The position numbers and the translations under genes were made by a program. The notes below the pieces were generated by a model. The model saw only the letters and a list, made by a program, of their open reading frames with translations. It searched no databases and had not been told where the DNA came from. This document shows positions 21,724 through 30,284 of a stretch of 64,000 nucleotides of DNA, one piece after another. Position 1 is the first letter of the stretch. Each line of letters starts with the position of its first letter. Origin of the DNA: Maribacter spongiicola (GTDB taxonomy: Bacteria > Bacteroidota > Bacteroidia > Flavobacteriales > Flavobacteriaceae); NCBI RefSeq assembly GCF_004364165.1, contig NZ_SOAY01000013.1:124001-188000 (forward strand). Reading direction: 5' to 3'.

Positions 21724-22533
21724 TTATTTTAAAACTTCGGTGTTATAAAAATTAGCATACGCCTCTTCAAACTCTTGAACAGGTACATATTGCAACACTG
21801 GTTTTTCTTGGTTGGAAATGTGGTTTTCTAATTCTTCAGGAATATCTTCCGAAGCTAAAATAATAGCATCAGAATAATCAACAGCTACCTTTAACAAATT
21901 ATTATATGTAGGATCCTCTAAAGATGCAATCGCTTCTTCTGGAATTCCATCAAAAGCAATTTTCTTAACCATATCTTTATCTAAAGAACCATCAAATGTT
22001 CTACCGTATACCGATAATACTATTTTACTGTCTGCAAAAAGTGGTTCGTCAGCATAGTATTTCTTAAGATATAACGGCAATAAACTTGCCATCCAGCCAT
22101 GAACATGAATGATATCTGGAGACCAATTTAATTTTTTCACCGTTTCCATAACTCCCTTTGCAAAGAAAATTGCACGTTGGTCATTATCTGGAAAAAGGTT
22201 TCCTTGCTTGTCTGTAAAAGTAGCTTTACGCTTAAAGTACTCTTCGTTATCGATAAAATAAACTTGAATTCTTTCTTTTGGGATAGATGCCACCTTAATG
22301 ATCAATGGCATATCCATATCATTAATGACCAAGTTCATACCCGAAAGCCTAATTACTTCATGTAATTGATGCCTTCTTTCATTAATGTTACCATATCTAG
22401 GCATGAAAATCCTAATTTGACCACCATTGCTGTTGACCATTCTAGGTGCTTCATAAGACATTAGGGAAACTTCGTTTTCGGGTAAGTAAGGAACTAATTC
22501 AGAAGATACAAATAATATCTTTTTACCATTCAT
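21724..22533 (-). CDS. Short glycogen/starch-synthase-like protein (GT5 N-terminal domain only)
   Basis: This 269-aa protein matches the N-terminal Rossmann domain of glycogen synthase: KKILFVSSELVPYLPENEVS at the start, GGQIRIFMPRYGNINERRHQLHEVIRL, DIIHVHGWMASLLPLYLK. Full GlgA is about 480 aa, and the C-terminal nucleotide-sugar-binding domain is missing. The frame ends cleanly and the gene sits opposite panC, so this looks like a stable short form rather than a recent truncation. Catalysis as a glucosyltransferase is doubtful. Confidence 0.75.
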   Translation of the reverse strand: MNGKKILFVSSELVPYLPENEVSLMSYEAPRMVNSNGGQIRIFMPRYGNINERRHQLHEVIRLSGMNLVINDMDMPLIIKVASIPKERIQVYFIDNEEYFKRKATFTDKQGNLFPDNDQRAIFFAKGVMETVKKLNWSPDIIHVHGWMASLLPLYLKKYYADEPLFADSKIVLSVYGRTFDGSLDKDMVKKIAFDGIPEEAIASLEDPTYNNLLKVAVDYSDAIILASEDIPEELENHISNQEKPVLQYVPVQEFEEAYANFYNTEVLK

Positions 22534-22569
22534 AAAGGTTATATTTTATTTTTCACTGAAACGTAACTG

Positions 22570-22577
22570 CAAAATTA
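22570..22577 (-). promoter_or_regulatory. -7 box for the GT5-like/DUF4270 operon
   Basis: The reverse strand reads TAATTTTG, a perfect TAnnTTTG, 36 bases before the ATG at 22533. No -33 element is obvious. Confidence 0.4.
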
Positions 22578-22608
22578 CAAAAAATATAGAGATTAGCAGT
22601 AATTATAG

Positions 22609-22616
22609 TAAGTTTG
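22609..22616 (+). promoter_or_regulatory. -7 box for the panC operon
   Basis: TAAGTTTG matches TAnnTTTG and lies 19 bases before the panC ATG. Together with the box at 22570 it forms a compact divergent promoter. Confidence 0.4.
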
Positions 22617-22635
22617 CTCGCTAAAGCACTTTTCA

Positions 22636-23481
22636 ATGCTGGTAATAAAGTCTAAAAACAAGCTTACAGAAGATCTTAACAAACTGGGCGAAGACCTTAA
22701 ATTAGGTCTCGTACCTACAATGGGAGCCCTACATCAAGGGCATGCTTCTTTAATACAGAGAGCCGTTGATGAAAATGAGAAAGTTGTCATCAGTATTTTT
22801 GTAAACCCTACACAGTTTAATAATAAAGAAGACTTAGACAAATATCCGAAAACTTTAGAGGCAGATATTCAACTTATTTCAACTATTTCAGAAGACATTA
22901 TCATATTTACACCCGAAGTTGATGAAATATACCCAGATTCAATTGAGCCTAAAATATATGATTTTGAAGGGCTTGACAAGGTTATGGAAGGTGAATTTAG
23001 AGATGATCATTTTAATGGCGTGGGTACTATAGTTGAACAACTACTTAAGGTTGTCAAACCTACTAAAGCTTATTTTGGAGAAAAAGATTTTCAACAATTA
23101 CGCATCATTCAAAAACTGACCAAAATACAGCATATACCTGTTGAAATTATAGGTTGCGAAATTATTAGAGAAGATAATGGCTTGGCAATGAGTTCTAGAA
23201 ATGAAAGGTTAAGTAAACCTATGCGACAAAAGGCTGCATTTATATATGAAACCTTGAAAGCTGCCAAAATTAAATTTGGCATGGAAAATGCTCTTAACGT
23301 TAAAGATTGGGTCATAAACGAGTTTAAAAAGTCGGATGATTTTCAACTAGAGTATTTTGATATTACCGATGTTGAAACATTAACACCCATAAAGAATAAA
23401 ATTAATAATATAAAATACCGGGCGTTTATTGCCGTTTATGTTGAAGACGTAAGGCTTATCGATAACATAGCCCTAAATTAA
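22636..23481 (+). CDS. panC: Pantothenate synthetase
   Basis: This 281-aa enzyme joins pantoate and beta-alanine with ATP to make pantothenate. PTMGALHQGHASLI (about 29-42) carries the HIGH-like adenylation motif, FVNPTQFN is the pantoate site, and YFGEKDFQQL plus MSSRNERLS (KMSKS-like) complete the signature. It is followed 8 bases later by panD, which supplies its beta-alanine, so the operon holds two consecutive inputs to coenzyme A. Confidence 0.97.
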   Translation: MLVIKSKNKLTEDLNKLGEDLKLGLVPTMGALHQGHASLIQRAVDENEKVVISIFVNPTQFNNKEDLDKYPKTLEADIQLISTISEDIIIFTPEVDEIYPDSIEPKIYDFEGLDKVMEGEFRDDHFNGVGTIVEQLLKVVKPTKAYFGEKDFQQLRIIQKLTKIQHIPVEIIGCEIIREDNGLAMSSRNERLSKPMRQKAAFIYETLKAAKIKFGMENALNVKDWVINEFKKSDDFQLEYFDITDVETLTPIKNKINNIKYRAFIAVYVEDVRLIDNIALN

Positions 23482-23489
23482 TTTAAGAT

Positions 23490-23840
23490 ATGCAAGTAGA
23501 AGTAGTTAAATCAAAAATACATCGAGTAAAAGTTACCGGTGCTGATCTTAATTATGTTGGTAGCATTACAATTGACGAAGATTTAATGGATGCCGCTAAT
23601 TTTATTCGTGGCGAAAAAGTACAGATCGTTAACAATAACAACGGTGAACGACTTGAGACCTATATTATTCCCGGTCCAAGAAAAAGTGGAGAAATAACAT
23701 TAAATGGTGCCGCTGCAAGAAAAGTATCGGTTGGCGATATTTTAATTTTAATTTCTTATACTTGGATGGATATCGAGGATGCAAAAAAATTCAATCCTTC
23801 TTTAGTTTTTCCTAACGAAGCAAATAATCTTTTAACGTAA
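23490..23840 (+). CDS. panD: Aspartate 1-decarboxylase
   Basis: This 116-aa proenzyme self-cleaves between G24 and S25 (YVGSITID) to create the pyruvoyl cofactor that decarboxylates aspartate to beta-alanine. The C-terminal [22 protein letters not shown] is typical of PanD. It lies between panC and a membrane protein gene, 8 and 3 bases away. Confidence 0.97.
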   Translation: MQVEVVKSKIHRVKVTGADLNYVGSITIDEDLMDAANFIRGEKVQIVNNNNGERLETYIIPGPRKSGEITLNGAAARKVSVGDILILISYTWMDIEDAKKFNPSLVFPNEANNLLT

Positions 23841-23843
23841 AAG

Positions 23844-24809
23844 TTGACGAATACGCTAAAAAAAAATCTTAAGATTATACTCCCAATTGCATTGGGAGTT
23901 TTTTTAGTTTGGTACTCTTACAATTCAACAACTCCTGAAAATAGAAAAGAAATAATTTTTTACATTAAAGAAGCGGATCCGCTCTATGTATTTCTTTCTG
24001 TTTTACTCGGTATTTTTGGGCACATCTCTAGAGCCGTTCGTTGGAACTATCTTTTAGAACCGCTAGGCTACAAGCCTAAACTCACAAATAACATTTTAAT
24101 AATTTTAACCTCGTACTTCGCAAATTTAGGCATCCCCAGAACTGGCGAAATCTTAAGAGCTACGGCATTAACTACCTATGAGAAGGTACCTTTTGAAAAA
24201 GGCTTTGGCACCATTGTCACGGAAAGGGTAATCGACGTTATCATGCTACTTTTAGTAGTCACTGTTGCATTTTTATTACAGACAGATGTGATCATGGGCA
24301 TTCTGCAAGAACGTGGTTTTAATGTTGCCGGACTTATTTCACTTGCCGTTGTCGGTATTGTTTTATTCTTTTTATTCATTTTTATAATTAAAAGGTCGAA
24401 AAGCACTTTTGCCCTAAAGATCAAAACATTTGTAAAAGGATTGCTCGATGGTGTTTTCAGTATTTTTAAAATGAAAAATAAATGGCTTTTTATATTCCAT
24501 ACTTTTTTCATTTGGGGATGTTATATAGGAATGCTATGGATCATTAAATTTACAGTACCAGAAACCATTTCGCTTTCATTAAGTCAACTCTTGGTAGCCT
24601 TTGTAGCAGGGGCGTTCGCCATGGCAACTACCAATGGTGGAATTGGTCTCTACCCTATCGCGGTAAGCAGTGCTTTGGCTATTTTCGGAATCAGTTCTGT
24701 ATCTGGTGATGCCTTCGGATGGATAATTTGGATTGCACAGACACTAATGATAGTTGTTTTTGGTGCAATATCTTTTCTTTTATTACCGTTATTGAACAGA
24801 AGTAAATAG
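23844..24809 (+). CDS. Lysylphosphatidylglycerol synthase-like transmembrane protein (UPF0104 type)
   Basis: This 321-aa protein uses a TTG start, 3 bases after panD; there is no ATG that would keep the first membrane helix. About eight hydrophobic segments are visible. The family signature GHISRAVRWNYLLEPLGY (about 57-74) and the NLGIPRTGEILRATALTTYEKVPFEKGFGTIVTERVIDV region match the flippase-like integral membrane domain found in MprF/AglD relatives. There is no aminoacyl-transferase domain, so a lipid or glycolipid flippase-like role is the best guess. Confidence 0.85.
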   Translation: MTNTLKKNLKIILPIALGVFLVWYSYNSTTPENRKEIIFYIKEADPLYVFLSVLLGIFGHISRAVRWNYLLEPLGYKPKLTNNILIILTSYFANLGIPRTGEILRATALTTYEKVPFEKGFGTIVTERVIDVIMLLLVVTVAFLLQTDVIMGILQERGFNVAGLISLAVVGIVLFFLFIFIIKRSKSTFALKIKTFVKGLLDGVFSIFKMKNKWLFIFHTFFIWGCYIGMLWIIKFTVPETISLSLSQLLVAFVAGAFAMATTNGGIGLYPIAVSSALAIFGISSVSGDAFGWIIWIAQTLMIVVFGAISFLLLPLLNRSK

Positions 24810-24835
24810 TAACCTTCAACTAATAATTACTTTTT

Positions 24836-25978
24836 ATGCGTTATGTATCTTTAATATTCGCGCTTTTATTTGGGATAACTTCCTATTCTCAAGTGACACA
24901 AGAAATTTTCGAATCTTTTAAACTTCAAGAAAGAAGAGACGTGCATTACTTTTTTCCTGAAAATATGGACAAAACCAAAAAGTACCCTTTAATTATCGTA
25001 CTTGACGGAGAATATTTGTTTGAACAGGTAGTAGCAACATCAAAATTTTACAGTCGTTTTCATGGTATGCCCGAAAGTATTGTAGTAGGTGTCAACCAAA
25101 GCGAAAACGACCTAAGATATAAAGATTGCGCTTTTGACCCAGAAAGTGGTTTACCTTCTGAAAAGGGAAAAAGTTTTTATGAATTTATTGGCATGGAACT
25201 TATTCCTTACCTAGATCTCAATTATAGTACAGCTCCATTTAAAATGATTGTTGGCTATGACATCACCGCCAATTTTATGAACTATTGGTTGTTCAAAGAC
25301 AACTCCATTTTTGACGGTTATGTTAGTATCTCACCAACTCTTGCGCCAGAAATGGAAAGTAGGGTTCCTATGAGATTAGGTACATTTGAAAATCAGATAT
25401 TCTATCAATTGATCGTTGAAGGCGAAGCTAGTAACGACAAACAAAGAATTATGACTATGGATAAGGATATTAAGGCCATAGAAAAAGAATCTTTACATTA
25501 CTTCTTTGATGAATACACCAATGCCGACCATATTTCTGTTGCCACCTACGGTATCGGAAAGGCGTTTGATAACATCTTCGGAATGTTTAAACCTATTAGT
25601 CCGAAAGAATACAAAACTAAGATATTAACTAGCGAAGAGCCAGTTTACAATTATTTAGAAAACAAATACCAAGGCATCGTAGATATGTTCGGTTTTAGTA
25701 AGCCTGTTGAGCTAAATGATATTATGGCAATATATGCTGCATCTAGAAAGAAAGAAGATTTTGAATCGCTAAAACCCCTATCTGACCTATGTAAAAAAGA
25801 ATACCCAGAAACAATGCTTGGGTTTTATTTTGAAGGGGAGTACTATGAGCAACTTGGCGAACCTAAGAAAGCATTAAGAACATTTGAAAAATCTTTTCAA
25901 ATGGAAGAAATAGATTTTTTAACTAAAGAAATGGCCCTTGAAAAAATGGATGCACTAAAAGCCGATTTCGGTTTTTAA
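24836..25978 (+). CDS. Secreted alpha/beta-hydrolase (esterase D-like), nucleophile serine not seen
   Basis: This 380-aa protein has a signal peptide (MRYVSLIFALLFGITSYSQ). The YPLIIVLDGEYLFE and IVVGVNQSENDLRY segments match putative esterases of the enterobactin-esterase type. At the place of the usual G-x-S-x-G elbow the sequence is VGYDITANFM, so the serine appears replaced by aspartate. The C-terminal ~80 aa look like TPR helices (EYYEQLGEPKKALRTFEKSFQ). It may be a non-catalytic binding protein. It is the last gene of the panC operon direction, 26 bases after the flippase-like gene. Confidence 0.7.
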   Translation: MRYVSLIFALLFGITSYSQVTQEIFESFKLQERRDVHYFFPENMDKTKKYPLIIVLDGEYLFEQVVATSKFYSRFHGMPESIVVGVNQSENDLRYKDCAFDPESGLPSEKGKSFYEFIGMELIPYLDLNYSTAPFKMIVGYDITANFMNYWLFKDNSIFDGYVSISPTLAPEMESRVPMRLGTFENQIFYQLIVEGEASNDKQRIMTMDKDIKAIEKESLHYFFDEYTNADHISVATYGIGKAFDNIFGMFKPISPKEYKTKILTSEEPVYNYLENKYQGIVDMFGFSKPVELNDIMAIYAASRKKEDFESLKPLSDLCKKEYPETMLGFYFEGEYYEQLGEPKKALRTFEKSFQMEEIDFLTKEMALEKMDALKADFGF

Positions 25979-26032
25979 AGATTATTATATTAAATAAACG
26001 GCTAGTCCCAAATTAGCCTAACCTACTTAATT

Positions 26033-26203
26033 ATGATTAAAATTGACGCAATGTACTTCGTGTTCTCCGGAGTGCTTTTTACCTATTTTGGATTAAAAGG
26101 AGAATTTATTTTAACCTATAACGGCATTGCCCTATTTATGGCGTGGGCATCATTTTTCCTCGCTTTTAGTGCCTATAAAAAAGAAAGATCTAGTGATAGT
26201 TAA
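26033..26203 (+). CDS. Small two-helix membrane protein (56 aa)
   Basis: ATG 26033 to TAA 26203 encodes MIKIDAMYFVFSGVLFTYFG and a second hydrophobic helix (YNGIALFMAWASFFLAFSAY), ending in the charged tail KKERSSDS. Two clean membrane segments and a basic end make this a credible small inner-membrane protein between the esterase-like gene and radA. The family is not recognised. Confidence 0.6.
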   Translation: MIKIDAMYFVFSGVLFTYFGLKGEFILTYNGIALFMAWASFFLAFSAYKKERSSDS

Positions 26204-26276
26204 ATCATAATTTCATTCTGAGATGTACACATTCTAAACTTCTTGCTACCTTTAGCCTTTTCAATAAAAGCTAAAG

Positions 26277-27638
26277 ATGGCCAAAACTAAAACTGCATTT
26301 TTTTGTCAAAATTGTGGTACTCAATATGCCAAATGGGTGGGACAATGTTCTGCTTGTAAACAATGGAATACCGTTGTTGAAGAAGTGGTACAAAAAGAAG
26401 AGAAGGCTAGTTGGAAAACTCCCTCTCAAACATCTAAAAGAGTTTCTAAACCTCTTTTGGTGAATGAAATTAGTATTGAAAAAGAAGTGCGCCTAAACAC
26501 TTTTGACCTAGAATTCAATAGAGTTCTTGGTGGTGGCTTAGTACCTGGTGCATTAGTACTTCTTGGCGGCGAACCTGGTGTCGGAAAAAGTACCTTACTG
26601 TTACAAATCGCTTTAAAACTACCTTATAAAACGCTATATGTTTCTGGTGAAGAAAGCCAAAAGCAGATTAAAATGCGTGCCGATAGAATTCACCCAAACA
26701 GTCAAACCTGTTTTATTCTAACGGAAACAAAAACTCAAAATATATTTAAACAAATAGAAGCTACAGAACCAGATATTGTAGTGATCGATTCTATACAAAC
26801 ATTACACTCAGATTATATAGAGTCTGCTGCAGGCAGTATCTCTCAAATTCGAGAATGTACGGCAGAGCTTATAAAATTTGCCAAAGAGACGAACACACCC
26901 GTAATTCTCATTGGTCATATTACTAAAGATGGTTCTATTGCCGGACCTAAAATTCTGGAACACATGGTCGATACCGTTCTACAGTTCGAGGGGGATCGTA
27001 ATTATGTATATCGTATTCTTAGATCGTTAAAAAACAGATTTGGATCAACCGCAGAGCTTGGTATATATGAAATGCAAGGCAGCGGATTGCGCGAGGTCAA
27101 TAATCCGTCAGAAGTATTGATTTCTAAAAATGATGACGGATTAAGTGGTACCGCCATTGCCTCGACCGTTGAAGGTATGCGCCCTCTACTCATAGAAATT
27201 CAAGCATTAGTAAGCACAGCTGTTTACGGCACACCTCAACGTTCTACAACTGGCTACAATGCTAAAAGATTAAATATGTTATTGGCCGTACTAGAAAAAC
27301 GGGCAGGATTTAAACTTGGAGCAAAAGATGTTTTCTTAAACATAACAGGTGGTATTTCAGTAGATGATCCCGCTATTGATTTAGCTGTTGTTGCCGCTAT
27401 TCTATCAAGCAATGAAGACATACCTATTGACAAGGGTATCTGTTTTGCTGCGGAAGTCGGTTTAGCTGGTGAAATTAGACCTGTACAACGGGTAGAGCAA
27501 CGTATTCTTGAAGCCGAAAAGCTAGGGTACACCACTATTATTATTTCAAAGAATAATAAGATAGGACTCAAATCAACCAAAATAAAAATTCTTTTGGCTT
27601 CTAAAATTGAAGAAGTGGCAGCTAATTTATTCGACTAG
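26277..27638 (+). CDS. radA: DNA repair protein RadA
   Basis: This 453-aa RecA-like ATPase promotes branch migration in recombinational repair. It has an N-terminal zinc finger (FFCQNCGTQYAKWVGQCSAC), Walker A GGEPGVGKSTLLL (about 96-108), the RadA signature LKNRFGSTAELG, and a C-terminal Lon-protease-like domain (AVVAAILSSNEDIPIDKG, AEVGLAGEIRPV). Length and order are canonical. Its last codons overlap a possible small gene on the other strand. Confidence 0.98.
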   Translation: MAKTKTAFFCQNCGTQYAKWVGQCSACKQWNTVVEEVVQKEEKASWKTPSQTSKRVSKPLLVNEISIEKEVRLNTFDLEFNRVLGGGLVPGALVLLGGEPGVGKSTLLLQIALKLPYKTLYVSGEESQKQIKMRADRIHPNSQTCFILTETKTQNIFKQIEATEPDIVVIDSIQTLHSDYIESAAGSISQIRECTAELIKFAKETNTPVILIGHITKDGSIAGPKILEHMVDTVLQFEGDRNYVYRILRSLKNRFGSTAELGIYEMQGSGLREVNNPSEVLISKNDDGLSGTAIASTVEGMRPLLIEIQALVSTAVYGTPQRSTTGYNAKRLNMLLAVLEKRAGFKLGAKDVFLNITGGISVDDPAIDLAVVAAILSSNEDIPIDKGICFAAEVGLAGEIRPVQRVEQRILEAEKLGYTTIIISKNNKIGLKSTKIKILLASKIEEVAANLFD

Positions 27639-27742
27639 CGCTTATCTCTCATAATTCTGGCTAAAACCATAATTACGACAATTACCACTATGGTAAGAAC
27701 TACCTGTCCGAATCCGACTTGTAACCGTACAAGGTTTTGCAT
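27635..27742 (-). CDS. Possible 35-aa single-helix membrane protein
   Basis: The ATG lies one base after the TAA of the aldo/keto reductase gene (TAATATG), a tight translational coupling. The product is MQNLVRLQVGFGQVVLTIVV..., with one hydrophobic helix and a basic end (RIMRDKR). It overlaps the radA stop by 4 bases. The coupling and the clear helix support it; the short length keeps confidence low. Confidence 0.4.
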   Translation of the reverse strand: MQNLVRLQVGFGQVVLTIVVIVVIMVLARIMRDKR

Positions 27743-27743
27743 A

Positions 27744-28784
27744 TTACGGGGCCGGGTTAGGAATGGAGTTGTGAATAGTTTCAATTTGCTCAATAATATC
27801 GTCAGATAAATTCACATTTATGCTTCCAATATTTTCTTCTAATTGCCTTATGTTTGTAGCGCCTACTATTGTACTGGTAACAAAAGGTCTAGAATTTACA
27901 AATGCCAATGCCATTTGTGCTAATAAAAGACCATTAGCTTGTGCCAAATCATAATATCTTTTTGTCGCCTCAACGGCTGTATCGCCTATATATCTATTAT
28001 ACTGAGGAAATAGACTTAATCGAGAACCTTCTGGCATTCGATCACCTAAATACTTGCCACTTAACGCACCAAAGCCCATAGGTGAATACGCCAATAGACC
28101 TACTTGCTCTCTCATAGAAATTTCTGCCATACCCACTTCGAAAAGTCTATTTAATAAGCTATATGGATTTTGAACTGTAATCGTTCTTGGTAATGTTCCA
28201 TGAACTTTACTCTCTTCTAAAAAGCGCATGGTACCCCAAGGTGTTTCATTAGAAATACCTACATGTTTAATTTTACCCTCGCGTATTAGATCGCGCATGG
28301 TTTCTAAAACCTGATGAATATTATCTTCCCAATGGTCAGCTATATCATGCTTATAACCTCTTTGACCGAAATAATTAGTGCTTCTGTCTGGCCAATGAAG
28401 TTGGTATAAATCTATATAATCTGTCTGTAAACGTTGTAAACTACCTTCAACTGCATCAATTATAGATTCTCTAGTAAATCCAGTAGTTCTAATGAACTTC
28501 GTCATTTCGGCTTTACCGGCGATCTTAGTAGCTAGCACTATATCTTCCCTATTGCCATTCTTTTTAAACCAATTACCTATAACCTTCTCAGTAGCGGCAT
28601 ATCTATCTTTATGCGCAGGAACAGGATATAATTCTGCCGTATCTATAAAGTTAACACCCTTATCAATGGCATAATTTATTTGCTCATGCCCCTCATTCTC
28701 GGTATTTTGATTTCCCCAGGTCATGGTGCCCAAACAAATTTTACTTACTTCAATATCTGTGTGCGGTAAATTGGTGTAGATCAT
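27744..28784 (-). CDS. Aldo/keto reductase, Tas-like
   Basis: This 346-aa NADPH-dependent oxidoreductase has a TIM-barrel fold. KICLGTMTWGNQNTENEGHEQINYA and GVNFIDTAELYPVPA contain the catalytic Asp and Tyr. DLYQLHWPDR, the GISNETPWG segment and TSTIVGATNIRQLEENI are the standard AKR strands. The GTMTWGxQNTE pattern is typical of the Tas subfamily, whose natural substrate is unclear. Confidence 0.9.
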   Translation of the reverse strand: MIYTNLPHTDIEVSKICLGTMTWGNQNTENEGHEQINYAIDKGVNFIDTAELYPVPAHKDRYAATEKVIGNWFKKNGNREDIVLATKIAGKAEMTKFIRTTGFTRESIIDAVEGSLQRLQTDYIDLYQLHWPDRSTNYFGQRGYKHDIADHWEDNIHQVLETMRDLIREGKIKHVGISNETPWGTMRFLEESKVHGTLPRTITVQNPYSLLNRLFEVGMAEISMREQVGLLAYSPMGFGALSGKYLGDRMPEGSRLSLFPQYNRYIGDTAVEATKRYYDLAQANGLLLAQMALAFVNSRPFVTSTIVGATNIRQLEENIGSINVNLSDDIIEQIETIHNSIPNPAP

Positions 28785-28854
28785 TCAACTATTCTATTTA
28801 CTAACATTAAATACAAAATTACTAAATATTTTGAGGGTAGTTGTATCCATATAG

Positions 28855-29619
28855 TTAACTCTCTACCTCTATCAATATTGGGCAGTGATCACTATGTCTC
28901 GCTTCAGACAATATTACCGACCTAGAAAGCCTATCTTTCAATGTAGCGGCTACCATAGCATAGTCTAAACGCCAACCTTTATTGTTATTTCTAGCATTCG
29001 CCCTATAACTCCACCAGGTATAATTATCTGGCTCAGTATTAAACTCTCTAAAACTATCTATGAATCCGCTTTTCATGAAATCTCCTATCCACTCTCTTTC
29101 AACTGGTAAAAATCCAGACACGTTTTTTAAACCCACAGGATTATGAATATCTATGGCTTCATGGCAAATGTTAAAATCGCCCAAAACAATTAAATTAGGC
29201 TTTGTCAACCTCAATGCATTAGCATATTCTTGAAAATCTGCCATGTAAGTAAGTTTAAAATCTAAACGCTGCATATTTGTGCCTGAAGGCAAATACATGC
29301 TCATGATAGAAATATCTCCGAAATCGGCACGAATGTTTCTTCCCTCAAAATCCATATAATCGATGCCTGTGCCAAAAACCACATCATCTGGTTTTGTTTT
29401 TGAAAGTATGGCCACACCACTGTAACCTTTCTTCTGCGCACTGTACCAATAATTGTATTTATAACCTACCTCTTCAAATAATGAAATATCTAACTGATCC
29501 TCATTTGCCTTAATTTCCTGCAAACAAACAACATCTGGTGAAACTGCCGCCAACCATTCTAAAAAACCCTTTCTTAACGCTGCCCTTATTCCATTTACAT
29601 TATAAGATATGATCTTCAT
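28855..29619 (-). CDS. xth: Exodeoxyribonuclease III
   Basis: This 254-aa protein of the exonuclease/endonuclease/phosphatase fold has SYNVNGIRAALRKGF, CLQEIKA (metal-binding Glu), MYLPSGT, LGDFNICHEAIDI, WWSYRANARNNNKGWRLDY and SDHCPILIEV. These are the family motifs in order. It acts at abasic sites and as a 3' exonuclease in base-excision repair. It is monocistronic or follows the aldo/keto reductase loosely. Confidence 0.95.
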   Translation of the reverse strand: MKIISYNVNGIRAALRKGFLEWLAAVSPDVVCLQEIKANEDQLDISLFEEVGYKYNYWYSAQKKGYSGVAILSKTKPDDVVFGTGIDYMDFEGRNIRADFGDISIMSMYLPSGTNMQRLDFKLTYMADFQEYANALRLTKPNLIVLGDFNICHEAIDIHNPVGLKNVSGFLPVEREWIGDFMKSGFIDSFREFNTEPDNYTWWSYRANARNNNKGWRLDYAMVAATLKDRLSRSVILSEARHSDHCPILIEVES

Positions 29620-29733
29620 CTCTATTCATTTTGGCTTAAAAATAAAAAAGAGTTGAAGATTAAAGGTGCATACTTTCTATTAAAATCATAATTTCACAGC
29701 TTTAAAAAATATTTGCACTTTTAAACGCATCTC

Positions 29734-30258
29734 ATGAACAAGTTTATTTTTTCAGTTCTTTTAGTTTTTATTACCACTTCTTCTTTTTCTCAGGCTTATT
29801 ATAATGACGAAAACAGCCATGAGGTAAAATTGAATATTGGTCAGTTTTTGGTAACCACTACGGTTGAATTAGGATACGAGTATTATATCAATGAAGATAC
29901 TAGTATTGGCGGAACTATGTATTTTGATGGTAAAGCAACAGATTACAATGGCAATTTCGGAATAGGACCGAACTTAAGAGCCTACTTTGGCTACGGACCT
30001 AAAAGTGGTCTTTTTGCTGAAGTATTCGGACTATATTACACTGGTGAAGATGATGATGTAGACACTGCAAACCTAGGAAGTAGAAATTATGACTACTCTA
30101 CGATAGCACTTGGTCTTGGTGGCGGTTATAAATGGGCTACAAGAAGCCAAAAATTTACTATCGAATTAAATGGAGGGCTAGGTAGAAACATTAATCCAGA
30201 AGATTTTCAAGATGACTTTATGTTCAGAGCCGGTTTATCTTTAGGTTATCGGTTTTAA
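29734..30258 (+). CDS. Small outer-membrane beta-barrel protein
   Basis: This 174-aa protein has a signal peptide (MNKFIFSVLLVFITTSSFSQ) and alternating beta-strands (LNIGQFLVTTTVELGYEYYI, DTSIGGTMYF, IALGLGGGYKWA). It ends with a terminal FRAGLSLGYRF, the aromatic end expected of Bam-inserted barrels. It directly precedes a TonB receptor gene 26 bases downstream, so the two are probably co-expressed. The cargo is unknown. Confidence 0.8.
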   Translation: MNKFIFSVLLVFITTSSFSQAYYNDENSHEVKLNIGQFLVTTTVELGYEYYINEDTSIGGTMYFDGKATDYNGNFGIGPNLRAYFGYGPKSGLFAEVFGLYYTGEDDDVDTANLGSRNYDYSTIALGLGGGYKWATRSQKFTIELNGGLGRNINPEDFQDDFMFRAGLSLGYRF

Positions 30259-30284
30259 TGGGTATTTTTGAGGTTTAATCACCT

